From JAKFYM01 sp964416595 (GTDB taxonomy: Bacteria; Bdellovibrionota; UBA1018; CAIPTA01), in contig CAYQES010000001.1 of NCBI GenBank assembly GCA_964416595.1, forward strand, positions 62,001 through 126,000: a stretch of DNA of 64,000 nucleotides. Direction: 5' to 3'. Of the stretch, positions 42,048 to 50,760 are shown piece by piece. Within the stretch, counting starts at the first letter, position 1. The number at the start of each line of letters is the position of its first letter. The position numbers were made by a program, and so were the translations under genes. The notes under the pieces were generated by a model, which worked only from the letters and a program-made list of their open reading frames with translations, had not been told where the DNA came from and searched no databases.

Positions 42048-43097
42048 ATGACCGCCCTCCGCTCCATCCTCTGCCTCGCCCTCTTGCTCCCTAGCGTGGC
42101 GAGCGCCACCGACTTTGACTTTTCCGTAAGCTACGGCCAAAGCCGAGACTTCTGGCACACAGTGCAGGACATTCAAGATCGCACCGGAAACCTGCCAGAA
42201 ATTCAATCCATCCTGGCCGATAAATACGGCAAACCTGATCTTGTTTACTCTTCCTTAGATGCGGCCTACGCCTACCCCCACGAAGCCTTCGATTCCCGCT
42301 TCCTCGGCATGGTGGTGATCGGAACCCGCGCCGAGGCCGTTGCCGGCGGAGAAATCAGCAACCCAATCGCCCCAGAAATCCAAGCCTATGCCAGTAGCGT
42401 GGGGATTTTTTCTTTGGGCCTACGGAGCGTTGTGGATTCTAGTCGAACATCCCATATCGATGCGCGCTTGCTTGCGGGCCTCGGGCCAGAAAAACGCCTC
42501 TATGCCCAAGGCGCAGAATTTATCGACGCCATTCCCGTTCGCTCGGGCCTCTTGCTTTTAGGCGGTGGAGAAATTTTCTTTATCAATCGCTCTGCGGTGG
42601 GAGAAAGTTTTTGGATCACCACGGATGTTCTTTTACGAACTGTATATTTTCGCTCTAACACAAAACCTGCCCGTAGCCTCCCCCAGGAAGATTTGTCCTT
42701 CACCACTTTCCGTTGGAAGTTGCAAAATGAGTGGCTCAAAGAAACGGACACATTTCTTTCTTCCCGCACCCGCTTTGGTATCTTGAGCGTGCTTGGTCAA
42801 AATCCGCTCCCCTTTCTTTCTTTACCTATTACCTGGGACTACCAACAAAAACTTCCACTCTACCCTGGCCTGCAATCCATTGGCGGTATCGGCGTGATTG
42901 GTCGTTTGCTCACGGAAAGTGCAGTGCCTAATTTGGCTGTGTATGGCGGATACTTTGGCGGCGCCGCCGGCGGTGGGATCGATCTTCAATTAGGATCTGT
43001 TGTGCTGAATGCCTCCACATATGGTGTGGAAAGTTTGCTCACCCCCGCTAAAGAAAAAACCAGGATCTGGAATGCTTCAATTGGAGTGGCTCTATGA
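42048..43097 (+). CDS. Hypothetical secreted/outer-membrane protein
   Basis: About 349 residues with a signal peptide (TALRSILCLALLLPSVASA). The mature part starts TDFDFSVSYGQSRDFW and is rich in alternating strands (GLLLLGGGEIFFI, SFWITTDVLLRTVYF, NASIGVAL at the end). That fits a beta-barrel, though a DUF-type periplasmic fold is possible. Family not recognised. It overlaps the following lipoprotein gene by 4 bases (ATGA), so the two are translated together and likely work together. Confidence 0.6.
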   Translation: MTALRSILCLALLLPSVASATDFDFSVSYGQSRDFWHTVQDIQDRTGNLPEIQSILADKYGKPDLVYSSLDAAYAYPHEAFDSRFLGMVVIGTRAEAVAGGEISNPIAPEIQAYASSVGIFSLGLRSVVDSSRTSHIDARLLAGLGPEKRLYAQGAEFIDAIPVRSGLLLLGGGEIFFINRSAVGESFWITTDVLLRTVYFRSNTKPARSLPQEDLSFTTFRWKLQNEWLKETDTFLSSRTRFGILSVLGQNPLPFLSLPITWDYQQKLPLYPGLQSIGGIGVIGRLLTESAVPNLAVYGGYFGGAAGGGIDLQLGSVVLNASTYGVESLLTPAKEKTRIWNASIGVAL

Positions 43098-43948
43098 GAA
43101 ACTCTCTTTGGCTACTATTAGCGTTCTTATTTGTGGGCTGTGGTTCGGAAAAAGCCAACCGTTACAATACAGGAGAAGACAAAGAAGAAATTATCTCGCT
43201 CCTTAATGAGCGGGAATTTAGTAAAGCCATTTGGCTGATTGAAAACCAAAATAAAAATCCTGAAGGCGAAACAGCTTATCTCTTAGCGCAAGCTTACCTT
43301 GGCCGCGCTGGTATTGAGCCCTTGGCATTTGCCGCAAAAGTGGCGGGCCCTGAGTTGGAATCGGAAGCGGCTAAAGTGCTTTTTCCTAAATGCCCTACGG
43401 GCGCCATAAAATCTGCGGATCAAATCCCGATTAAATGCTTACTAAAACGTGTGTACCTCTATGCTCCCAATGCTGATCTTCCCGATCTTGCCAGGGCACG
43501 GCTCCTTTTTCGTAAAGCGTATCCTGATGCGAGTGTGAGCCCTGCGTGGATAAACACTTTGATTGGTACGGTGGAGCTTATTTCTCTGGTGAAGCGCGCG
43601 GGAGATCTTTTTGTGTACGCCAAGGGCGTGCGCAGCGTGCAGTCTCTTTCTTTTGGTCCAGGAGATCTGGAATGGCTAAAGGCTCAAGGGAAAAATAGTT
43701 TGTTAGAAGCCAAAGAAACCCTGGCCCGGGCCAATCATAGCGGTGAAAAAATTTCACGCTTAGTTACAGGCAATAAAGCCAATGAATGGTTCACACGGGT
43801 GGATGGTGCCATAGGGTTTGCGGAAACGGTGGGTCTGGCGCGCTTTTTGGATTTTGTGCGAGAAAACCTGTTAAAAGCCAGTGACGAAATAAAGTATGCA
43901 GAAACTTTAGATCAGCTGAGAATGGTATTAGAATTAATTGATAAATAA
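43094..43948 (+). CDS. Hypothetical lipoprotein
   Basis: 284 residues with a lipoprotein signal (MRNSLWLLLAFLFVGCGS, lipobox FVGC, Cys16). The mature part is helical, with a TPR-like start (ISLLNEREFSKAIWLIENQNKNPEGETAYLLAQAYLG in parts, about 34-70). No Asp follows the lipidated Cys, so outer-membrane sorting is expected. Translationally coupled to the gene at 42048 and possibly its partner. Function unknown. Confidence 0.65.
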   Translation: MRNSLWLLLAFLFVGCGSEKANRYNTGEDKEEIISLLNEREFSKAIWLIENQNKNPEGETAYLLAQAYLGRAGIEPLAFAAKVAGPELESEAAKVLFPKCPTGAIKSADQIPIKCLLKRVYLYAPNADLPDLARARLLFRKAYPDASVSPAWINTLIGTVELISLVKRAGDLFVYAKGVRSVQSLSFGPGDLEWLKAQGKNSLLEAKETLARANHSGEKISRLVTGNKANEWFTRVDGAIGFAETVGLARFLDFVRENLLKASDEIKYAETLDQLRMVLELIDK

Positions 43949-43960
43949 TTATTTTTGAAC

Positions 43961-43989
43961 TTTGCCCTCAGCCCATTTCTCGATACAAT
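43961..43989 (+). promoter_or_regulatory. Probable promoter for the polysaccharide deacetylase gene
   Basis: TTTGCC (43961-43966), 17-base spacer, TACAAT (43984-43989), about 45 bases before the ATG. The leader also has AAGAAG...CTTCTT arms around the GGAAGGA ribosome-binding site. Confidence 0.5.
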
Positions 43990-44035
43990 TTCCTAAACCT
44001 CATGCATCCAATTTCAAGAAGGAAGGATTCTTCTT

Positions 44036-45262
44036 ATGGCGCGCATTTTTCTAGTCCTGTTATTTCTCCCCCTCGTAGGATTTTCGGCTCCCCAAAACTC
44101 CTTAACCTCCCAGCAAGTAGAAAAATACATCGAGCTTTCCTATAGAGCAGAAGCGAGCTTACGGGATTTCGATCGTGAACTGGAACTGGCGGAAAAGGCG
44201 GGCCAAGGGAGCCTGTTGCAGAGATCTGAGCCCTATAAAGAATTACTAGCTTTGCGCTCGCTCATAGAAAGCATGGAGCATGAGTTAGCGCACCAATACG
44301 CCCGATATGTGCGCGCAAAACCTCTCTCCTTAACCTCCTTTGTGGCGGCTTTTAAAAATTCAACCCCCGAAACAAAAATCCCTTTGCATGATTTAGCAAC
44401 CGCGATCAAAGACCATCTTAAAAATCGCGCCACTCCCAAAGAGCTGGAGTTACCAAAATTTTTTAGATCCCTTTCTGCTGTTCTTGCGCACCAAAAGCGC
44501 CACGAATTAAAAATCACGGCCCGGGTGGAACAGGCCCGCCGTCGTAAAAAATATGAGCAAGAAATCCAAGCCACGATCCAAGATTTAGGCTTAAAAGAAA
44601 AATTTTCTTTGGCTAGCACGATTCGCCCGAGCCCTGGCCCCGAAGGCAATGTAAGTGGTTATACTTTTCCGATCAATACCTGGGCCCTTACTTTCGACGA
44701 CGGGCCTTCAGATAAATATAGTTTGCCAATCCTCGAAAACTTGCGGCAAGCCGATTATAAAGCCACCTACTTTATGGTGGCTGAAAATTTTCCCGCCAAC
44801 CTAGCAATTGTGAGGCAAATCCAGGTGGCTGGAATGTCGCTCAACAATCACTCTTTTACTCACACCAATCTCACCAAGGCCACTCCCGAAGTTCTGGCTT
44901 ATGAAATCACAGAATCTACCCGTAAAGACGAAGAGGTTTTTGGAGAAGCCCCCCGTTTTTTCCGCTGCCCCTATGGTGCAGGCTTAAACAGCCCCAATAT
45001 CCGGGCCATGATCGCGGAAAACAAGATGATCCATGTGTTTTGGAACGTGGATTCCTTGGATTGGAAGGATAAGTCACCCACCTCGATTCTCGCCCGACTG
45101 CAAAAACAAATGAACCTAGAAAAACGCGGTGTAATCCTTATGCACGATATCCACCCCCAAACCGTAGAAGCCTCGAAGCTTTTATTGGACCATTTCAACC
45201 GCACACAAGCCCGTTTGGTAACCATGCCGGAGATTGTGGACGAATTAAACCAAGCGCCCTAA
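44036..45262 (+). CDS. Polysaccharide deacetylase (NodB/CE4 domain) with helical N-terminal region
   Basis: 408 residues: signal peptide (LVLLFLPLVGFSA), a ~180-residue helical region (QVEKYIELSYRAEASLRDFDR, then RVEQARRRKKYEQEIQ), then a CE4 domain from about 215. All five NodB motifs are seen: TFDDGPS, HSFTHTNL, RCPYGAG, WNVDSLDWKD and LMHDIHPQT. These Zn-dependent enzymes remove acetyl groups from peptidoglycan or other N-acetylated glycans. Deacetylation of the cell's own or, in a predator, prey wall are both possible; nothing in the sequence separates them. Confidence 0.9.
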   Translation: MARIFLVLLFLPLVGFSAPQNSLTSQQVEKYIELSYRAEASLRDFDRELELAEKAGQGSLLQRSEPYKELLALRSLIESMEHELAHQYARYVRAKPLSLTSFVAAFKNSTPETKIPLHDLATAIKDHLKNRATPKELELPKFFRSLSAVLAHQKRHELKITARVEQARRRKKYEQEIQATIQDLGLKEKFSLASTIRPSPGPEGNVSGYTFPINTWALTFDDGPSDKYSLPILENLRQADYKATYFMVAENFPANLAIVRQIQVAGMSLNNHSFTHTNLTKATPEVLAYEITESTRKDEEVFGEAPRFFRCPYGAGLNSPNIRAMIAENKMIHVFWNVDSLDWKDKSPTSILARLQKQMNLEKRGVILMHDIHPQTVEASKLLLDHFNRTQARLVTMPEIVDELNQAP

Positions 45263-45331
45263 TCCTCGGGCTAGACGAATCACTCCCTCTTGGGGTAGAG
45301 TAGATAAAACCCTCGATGAAAGGAGGACCAT

Positions 45332-45382
45332 ATGGCCCAATTTATTTTCCCCGTGTCCTCCAGGAACAATCTCCTGGCTTGA
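45332..45382 (+). CDS. Possible 16-residue leader peptide upstream of rsgA
   Basis: A 17-codon ORF (MAQFIFPVSSRNNLLA, stop TGA) with a very strong AAAGGAGG ribosome-binding site at the right distance. Its last codons form a 6-bp hairpin (CCAGGA/TCCTGG, 45360-45377). It lies 61 bases before rsgA. It could be a leader peptide or the relic of a gene start. No homology can be judged at this length. Confidence 0.35.
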   Translation: MAQFIFPVSSRNNLLA

Positions 45383-45411
45383 CGCCACCAAATTACATTT
45401 ATTTATATTTT

Positions 45412-45431
45412 GCTAACCCTTTATGGTTAGC
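45412..45431 (+). repeat. Hairpin just upstream of the rsgA ribosome-binding site
   Basis: GCTAACC (45412-45418), loop CTTTAT, GGTTAGC (45425-45431), perfect stem. The GGAGA ribosome-binding site follows within 5 bases. It may modulate rsgA translation. Confidence 0.5.
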
Positions 45432-45443
45432 CCATGGAGATTT

Positions 45444-46505
45444 ATGACATTAATCGACTGGGGCTTTGCGGCCCATTTTGACTGCCCATTAAGCGAAGGC
45501 GAAGCCTTAGCACGAGTGATTGAAGAACAAAAAACCAACTACCAAGTGGTCACGGAAAACGGCCCCCTACGAGCCCAGCTTTCAGGCAAACTCTTGCACC
45601 CCCAAGTACAGCGACTCGAACGGCCCGTAGTAGGAGATTGGGTAGTTGTTCGCGCTCTCTGGAGCGAAGGTAAAGCCGTGATCCAAAAAGTGCTGCCACG
45701 AAAAAGCCTTTTAAAAAGAAAAGCGGCGGGAGAAACCGAGGAAACACAACCGCTGGCAGCAAATGTGGATCTTACCTTTATAGTAACTTCGCTCAATCGG
45801 GATTTTAACGCTAAACGCCTCCATCGTTACCTCACCATCACCCATGATAGTGGCTCCCAGGCCGCCATCTTGCTCACCAAAAGTGATCTAGCGCCGGAGA
45901 GCATCACCAGAGCGGAAAAACTATCCGCCCAATATGGAGTGCCGTGTCTTGCGCTTTCGGCGCTCACGGGTGAAGGATTGGATCCCGTAAAAAGATTGCT
46001 CATCCCCCGGTCCACAGTAGTTTTTGTGGGCAGCTCTGGGGTGGGAAAATCCACTCTCGTGAATGCCCTCCTCGGCCGGGAAGAGCAAGTTACCAAAGAA
46101 ATCCGGGAAAGTGATGATCGGGGCCGGCACACTACCACATCTCGCCGCCTCTTGTTTATCCCCGGGAGTGCGCTGGTGATCGATACTCCAGGTTTGCGGG
46201 AAATCCAGCTAGACGGCGACCAAATGGAAGGCCTAAGTGAAAGCTTCTCCGCCATTGAAAATCTCGCCGTATCCTGCCGCTTTTCCAATTGCGCCCACGA
46301 AAGTGAGCCCGGTTGCGCAATCAAGGAAGCGTTAACCGCCGGCACTTTTTCGCAAGAGGATTACACAAGTTACCTGAAGCTTAAAAAGGAAATGGCCTTT
46401 CAAGCCCGCAAACAAGATAAAGCTTTAGCAGCAGAAGAAAAAAAGAAGTGGAAGAGCGTGGCTAAATCTTTAGATGAAAGAGTGAAACAAAAACGGCGGC
46501 GCTAG
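45444..46505 (+). CDS. rsgA: Small ribosomal subunit biogenesis GTPase RsgA
   Basis: About 353 residues: an OB-fold start (residues 30-100, YQVVTENGPLRAQLSGKL), then a circularly permuted GTPase with the G motifs in the order LLTKSDL (G4), VFVGSSGVGKSTLVNAL (G1), the switch RGRHTTTSR (G2) and IDTPGLRE (G3). A zinc module (CRFSNCAHESEPGC) closes the domain. It acts in late 30S assembly. The ATG at 45444 has GGAGA before it; the upstream in-frame start at 45423 lies in the hairpin. The last 4 bases overlap the convergent membrane protein gene. Confidence 0.95.
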   Translation: MTLIDWGFAAHFDCPLSEGEALARVIEEQKTNYQVVTENGPLRAQLSGKLLHPQVQRLERPVVGDWVVVRALWSEGKAVIQKVLPRKSLLKRKAAGETEETQPLAANVDLTFIVTSLNRDFNAKRLHRYLTITHDSGSQAAILLTKSDLAPESITRAEKLSAQYGVPCLALSALTGEGLDPVKRLLIPRSTVVFVGSSGVGKSTLVNALLGREEQVTKEIRESDDRGRHTTTSRRLLFIPGSALVIDTPGLREIQLDGDQMEGLSESFSAIENLAVSCRFSNCAHESEPGCAIKEALTAGTFSQEDYTSYLKLKKEMAFQARKQDKALAAEEKKKWKSVAKSLDERVKQKRRR

Positions 46506-47989
46506 TTTCCTTGCCAGAGAGATACTTGAAGTCGCTCCTCGGGAGTGAGCTGGTGCTCCAAGAGTTTGGTTTTTCCTAGTTTGGAAAACTCACTATCCTT
46601 CTTCAAGCGCTCGATAAGGAAAAAGCGCTGATACAATCGATTTTGCAAATGCGTGCGCAGCTCTTCTTGGTTTTTTTTAAAATAATTCCAAGAGAGCGCG
46701 CTTTTGCCTAAAGCCGTGAGTTGCCCTGGGCGATCGTAAACAAACACATCACCCGCACGCTCTTCTTTATTCATAAACTCCTGCAGGAAGCGCATCTCTC
46801 GCACCATCGTAAGCTGCGTGCTTAAAGGATCGTGCAAGCTATAGGGGCGATGCAAAAAGAAAAGTAGGCCCACACTTAAGAGTAAAAGGCTCTTGGGTAG
46901 ATAATTTTCTAAACGCCCTAAAGCCACCACAGCTAGCAAACACAAAGCAAAAGAAAGTGGCAGAAAAAGCCGGGCCTGCGTGGGATGGCCCGCAAAACCA
47001 AAGTGATGGCTAAGCAAAAGTACCAATAAAAAACCCGCATACCCTAACGCTACCACGTTGGATTTTTTCCACTTCACCAAACATAATCCACCCACTCCCA
47101 GCCAGTGCAATACAATTGGATAGGGCCCATTCCACTGCCAAAAAAAGGCACGCAGAAAAGGCAACATATGATCTTTAAAGTGTTGAAAAGAAAAAGCGGG
47201 CACACCTTCAGGATTTTCAAAATTCCCCCAGCCTAAGTACCGCTGGAGCAATAAAGGCAGCAGTAAAAATATTCCGAGTGCGTAGATTTTCCATGGGCAG
47301 CGGCCACTCATCCACCACACTGCAAACACTAGAAGCGGAAAAACCACTAAAGATTCATAACGAACGGACGCAAAACAAAAAACCGAAAAGCATAACGCCC
47401 AAAGCGTAGCTTCATCTTTTTTCTCTTGGAATCGAACCAATAGATAAAAGGAAAGAAAACCAAAAAAAAGGGAGGCAAGATCAAACCCCGCGGAAGTGGC
47501 CACAATCAATAAAAGTGGGCACGTGAGCACACAAAGAATGGCTAAAAGAATATTTTTTTTGGACCAATACACACTTAAGGAAGTTAACCCAATAAAACAA
47601 AAGAAATTCACCACAAACGGACTCCACGGATTTACGCCGATCAATCCATGCACTAAAGCAGTGAGCAAGGGGAAGAAAATGGGACGAGTTGGTACGTTAA
47701 AATCCACTGGGTGAAAAGTGTGGTAGTAGTATGTCCACATCTCTGTATTGGATGCTTGGCCAAAAAGCGCCAGCATGTTCGCAACAGACAATAAATTAGT
47801 TTCATCACTCAGCACCTTAAAGCCAAGGCGGGTGGAAGAAAAAACAAAAATGCCGGCACCCAAACCGATCAGAAGAGGAAACCAGATCTTCCTCTCGCGA
47901 AACCCACAGATTTTTATTATAGCCTGTATCCAAAATAAAAAAGTGAGGAAAGCTAAAGGCCCTGCTCCATAGAGGAACAGGCTATTCAT
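46502..47989 (-). CDS. Polytopic membrane protein, probable GT-C type glycosyltransferase
   Basis: 495 residues with about 11-12 membrane segments and a soluble C-terminal part. An acidic residue pair in the first outside loop (LSDETNLLSVANML, about 61-74) and the following region (HPVDFNVPTRPIFFPLLTALVHGL) resemble PMT/ArnT-type GT-C enzymes, which use lipid-linked sugars. The match is by topology and this loop only. The start overlaps the end of mepA by 4 bases. Confidence 0.6.
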   Translation of the reverse strand: MNSLFLYGAGPLAFLTFLFWIQAIIKICGFRERKIWFPLLIGLGAGIFVFSSTRLGFKVLSDETNLLSVANMLALFGQASNTEMWTYYYHTFHPVDFNVPTRPIFFPLLTALVHGLIGVNPWSPFVVNFFCFIGLTSLSVYWSKKNILLAILCVLTCPLLLIVATSAGFDLASLFFGFLSFYLLVRFQEKKDEATLWALCFSVFCFASVRYESLVVFPLLVFAVWWMSGRCPWKIYALGIFLLLPLLLQRYLGWGNFENPEGVPAFSFQHFKDHMLPFLRAFFWQWNGPYPIVLHWLGVGGLCLVKWKKSNVVALGYAGFLLVLLLSHHFGFAGHPTQARLFLPLSFALCLLAVVALGRLENYLPKSLLLLSVGLLFFLHRPYSLHDPLSTQLTMVREMRFLQEFMNKEERAGDVFVYDRPGQLTALGKSALSWNYFKKNQEELRTHLQNRLYQRFFLIERLKKDSEFSKLGKTKLLEHQLTPEERLQVSLWQGN

Positions 47990-48852
47990 GGATTTTGTTC
48001 TCTATGGGCAAGGAATTCTGCCACGAGGGAGGAACAGGTTTCAGGCAAACGGGGGAAATCTCGGCCAATCGCTGCTCGCTTTTTCTCCCATTCTGTTTTT
48101 GCTTCCTCGCTAAACCACCAGGCCAGTTCAGTTCCGCATTCCGAGTTTGTGAGTGGCGCTTGGGGTTCACATTGAGTGTTGCCAGGTGGGCATTTTAAAC
48201 GCACATGCAAATGATCATCATGGCCCCACCACGGGCGCACCTTCACGAGCCATGGGGCTTCGGGAAACTTTTTACAAAGATCGGCCTTGATCGCAGGATG
48301 CACAAAAATCCGATCCACTTCCTCTTGGCTGGCGGCTAGCACCACTAATTTTCGCTGATTTTTTTGCCAACCGCGGGTGAGGCGCACATTGTCTTCCACT
48401 AACTTTGGCGACCCCCAACTTTCTCTTTCCTTTAAAGACGGGCGCCGCTTGCTTAAACGAAACCAAATATCCACGTCTAAACCACTCTGGTGACTAGCGT
48501 GACCGGTCTTCATCGGTCCGCCCCGGGCCATACCCATATCCCCCACCAATAGCAGCGGTAGGCGAGCTTTTTTCCCGAGCCTACCGAGCGTTTCAATATA
48601 ATTCACCAAGTTCGGGTGACCAAAATGACGGTGCCGGGATAAACGCATCACGGAATACCCCACGCCATCCTTTTTTAAAGGCACCCCACCCTTTAAACAA
48701 CCGGCGCTATAAGAGCCAATCGCCGAAGCCGGCCCCCGCATCGGTTTACGCGCTTTCGCCCAGGCAGCAAAAAGAGCGGTATTATCTGCCGGAATTTCCG
48801 TAGCCCACGCCATTGAACAAGATAACAACAGAAAAACTATTCCATATTTCAT
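47986..48852 (-). CDS. mepA: Penicillin-insensitive murein endopeptidase MepA
   Basis: 288 residues with a signal peptide (MKYGIVFLLLSCSMAWA). LAS-family zinc peptidase that cuts D-Ala-mDAP crosslinks in peptidoglycan. Typical blocks: SAIGSYSAGCLKGG near the start, RHRHFGHPNLVNYI, the zinc site in SHQSGLDVDIWFRL and WWGHDDHLHVRLKCP. Six cysteines match the disulphides of MepA. Co-transcribed with the membrane protein downstream (4-base overlap). Confidence 0.93.
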   Translation of the reverse strand: MKYGIVFLLLSCSMAWATEIPADNTALFAAWAKARKPMRGPASAIGSYSAGCLKGGVPLKKDGVGYSVMRLSRHRHFGHPNLVNYIETLGRLGKKARLPLLLVGDMGMARGGPMKTGHASHQSGLDVDIWFRLSKRRPSLKERESWGSPKLVEDNVRLTRGWQKNQRKLVVLAASQEEVDRIFVHPAIKADLCKKFPEAPWLVKVRPWWGHDDHLHVRLKCPPGNTQCEPQAPLTNSECGTELAWWFSEEAKTEWEKKRAAIGRDFPRLPETCSSLVAEFLAHREQNP

Positions 48853-48891
48853 GATCTTGTTATTGTAATAGGAGGTGAGGGTCGTTGCTAG

Positions 48892-49587
48892 ATGAAGATT
48901 CGAAAACCGTCTCCCAGCAACCAGGTAAAATTTCCAGATCCCGCAATCTTGCCCGATGAATCCGACGGGCTGTTGTATATCGGCGGTAATTTAAAAGTAG
49001 ATACCTTACTGCAAGCCTATTCTATGGGGATTTTCCCTTGGCCCCTGGAAGAAATCTATCCCCTCTTCTGGTTTTGCCCGGAACCAAGAGGCGTGTTGGA
49101 TTTCCAGGATTTACACATTCCCAAAAGCTTAGATAAAATTCGCAAAAAATCCGTTTACCGTTTCACTTTCAATAAAGCCTTCCGCCGAGTGATGGAAGAA
49201 TGTGCTAAACAACCGCGCCCTGGCCAAGAAGGCACCTGGATCATTGCCTCCATGCTGCCGGCCTATGAAGAATTCCACCGGCAAGGCTACGCTCACAGCA
49301 TCGAATGCTGGCGGGGAGAAGAATTGGTGGGCGGATTGTACGGAGTGTATGTGAAAGGCGTTTTTTCCGGTGAAAGCATGTTTCACAAGGAGCCCAACAC
49401 CTCTAAACTTTGCCTCGTAGAAATGGCCCTGAAACTTAAATCGTTGGGCCTCTGTTGGATGGACATTCAAATGATCACACCCGTCACGGAACATTTAGGT
49501 GGTCATTATATTTCCCGCAGGGATTTTTTGTTGCGCCTAAAAAGCGAGCACCAAAAAAATCCCCCACCAAAATTAATACTCGAGTGA
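48892..49587 (+). CDS. aat: Leucyl/phenylalanyl-tRNA-protein transferase
   Basis: Adds Leu or Phe to proteins with N-terminal Arg or Lys, marking them for ClpAP (N-degron pathway). 231 residues with family blocks FPDPAILPDESDGLLYIGG, SMGIFPWPLEE, WFCPEPRGVLDF, GTWIIASMLPAYEEFHRQGYAHSIE (in parts), LVGGLYGVYVKGVFSGESMFH and HLGGHYISRRDFL. An in-frame TAG directly precedes the ATG, so the start is fixed although AGGAGGT lies about 15 bases away. Confidence 0.94.
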   Translation: MKIRKPSPSNQVKFPDPAILPDESDGLLYIGGNLKVDTLLQAYSMGIFPWPLEEIYPLFWFCPEPRGVLDFQDLHIPKSLDKIRKKSVYRFTFNKAFRRVMEECAKQPRPGQEGTWIIASMLPAYEEFHRQGYAHSIECWRGEELVGGLYGVYVKGVFSGESMFHKEPNTSKLCLVEMALKLKSLGLCWMDIQMITPVTEHLGGHYISRRDFLLRLKSEHQKNPPPKLILE

Positions 49588-50748
49588 TTAATTTTCCCGG
49601 TCGTGGAAGATCTTAAGAATCTCGTCGTACTTTTCTTTTTCCTTGGCTGCTTGGATATTGGCGATATCTAAAGCCGTTAGGCCTTCATTATCCTTCTCCG
49701 ACAAACTTGCCTTTGCATCTAATAGTAAAAGAGCGGCGGCCGCATCTGCCGTTTCTTTGGCCACCACCATCAGCGGAGTTTGGCCTTCGTCATTTTTGCT
49801 ATCCACACGAGCACCTTTTTCTAAAAGAAACTTCATCATTTCATATTTAGACTCCACGGCCGCTGCGTGAAGCGCAGTATTGCCATCCACTTGCTTACTA
49901 TTGACTTCGGCTCCTTTTTCGAGAGCCTGACCCGCAGCTTTCAAATCACCCTTACTAGCTGCTGCAAAAAGTTTGTCGTTTATATCTTCCGAGAACTTTG
50001 TTTTCGGCTTCACCTTGGCGGAGTCAAGATTCACTTCGCTCTTTTTTTCTTCTCTCGCTGCTGGCCGATCCGCCACCCGAGCGGCGGGGTTACCCCTTCT
50101 CTTAAATTTTTCGTTTTTACGAAAAGCCAATGAGCCAAATTTTCCATTTTTATCATCCAGCCCCTTAAGATAGGGCGCGAGCGGAAAGGCTTTAGGAGCT
50201 AAAGGATTTTTGTTGCCAGAACGAATGGAGCTTTCAAAACCTTTTTTCACTACCACAAATTCTGGACTATCGAAATTCCCTCCGGACGGACCAAACAATA
50301 CTTCGCCCTCTAGGCCCTTTAGTACGGTTTCTCCTTGAGTGCGAATCACCACAAATTCCGTTCCCCGCACACCAATGGTGCCTTCGGGAGTTTGTAGGCG
50401 AAAACGAATATTGCCGCTTTTGGTTTCTTCCTTGGGCACCAACACGCGCACGAGCCCCGAAAGCAATTGGTGAAAGAGGGAAGAATTTTCTAATTTATAA
50501 GAAGAAGAGGCTCCCACTCGCAGGAGTGTTTTATCTTCTAAACGAATGTCTGCGGCCGTAGTGGCATCGGTCACCACCTCATCCCCTGAAACTAAAGCGT
50601 CTCCCGCACGGAGCTTGATAGCTTTACCTTCCCGCTTCACAGAAACCACCCCGGAGCCGCCAATGGCTTCTAATATTGCCCCCTTGGCAAAGACCACCGG
50701 ACTCCATAAAACACTCAATAAAATCAATGTCTTATAAATCATCCCCAT
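49588..50748 (-). CDS. Secreted FecR-domain protein with C-terminal ankyrin repeats
   Basis: 386 residues: signal peptide (TLILLSVLWSPVVFA), a FecR domain (about 25-175; LRAGDALVSGDEVVTD, TLLRVGASSSYKLE, TPEGTIGVRGTEFVV), a charged linker (200-250), then three to four ankyrin repeats (about 255-380; GNTALHAAAVESKYEMMKFLL, GQTPLMVVAKETADAAAALLL, GLTALDIANIQ). FecR domains outside sigma regulation often sit in periplasmic scaffold proteins. The pair of domains suggests a surface or periplasmic binding role. AAGGGG precedes the start, 12 bases after the broken HAD gene. Confidence 0.85.
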   Translation of the reverse strand: MGMIYKTLILLSVLWSPVVFAKGAILEAIGGSGVVSVKREGKAIKLRAGDALVSGDEVVTDATTAADIRLEDKTLLRVGASSSYKLENSSLFHQLLSGLVRVLVPKEETKSGNIRFRLQTPEGTIGVRGTEFVVIRTQGETVLKGLEGEVLFGPSGGNFDSPEFVVVKKGFESSIRSGNKNPLAPKAFPLAPYLKGLDDKNGKFGSLAFRKNEKFKRRGNPAARVADRPAAREEKKSEVNLDSAKVKPKTKFSEDINDKLFAAASKGDLKAAGQALEKGAEVNSKQVDGNTALHAAAVESKYEMMKFLLEKGARVDSKNDEGQTPLMVVAKETADAAAALLLLDAKASLSEKDNEGLTALDIANIQAAKEKEKYDEILKIFHDREN

Positions 50749-50760
50749 GATTCAAACCCC

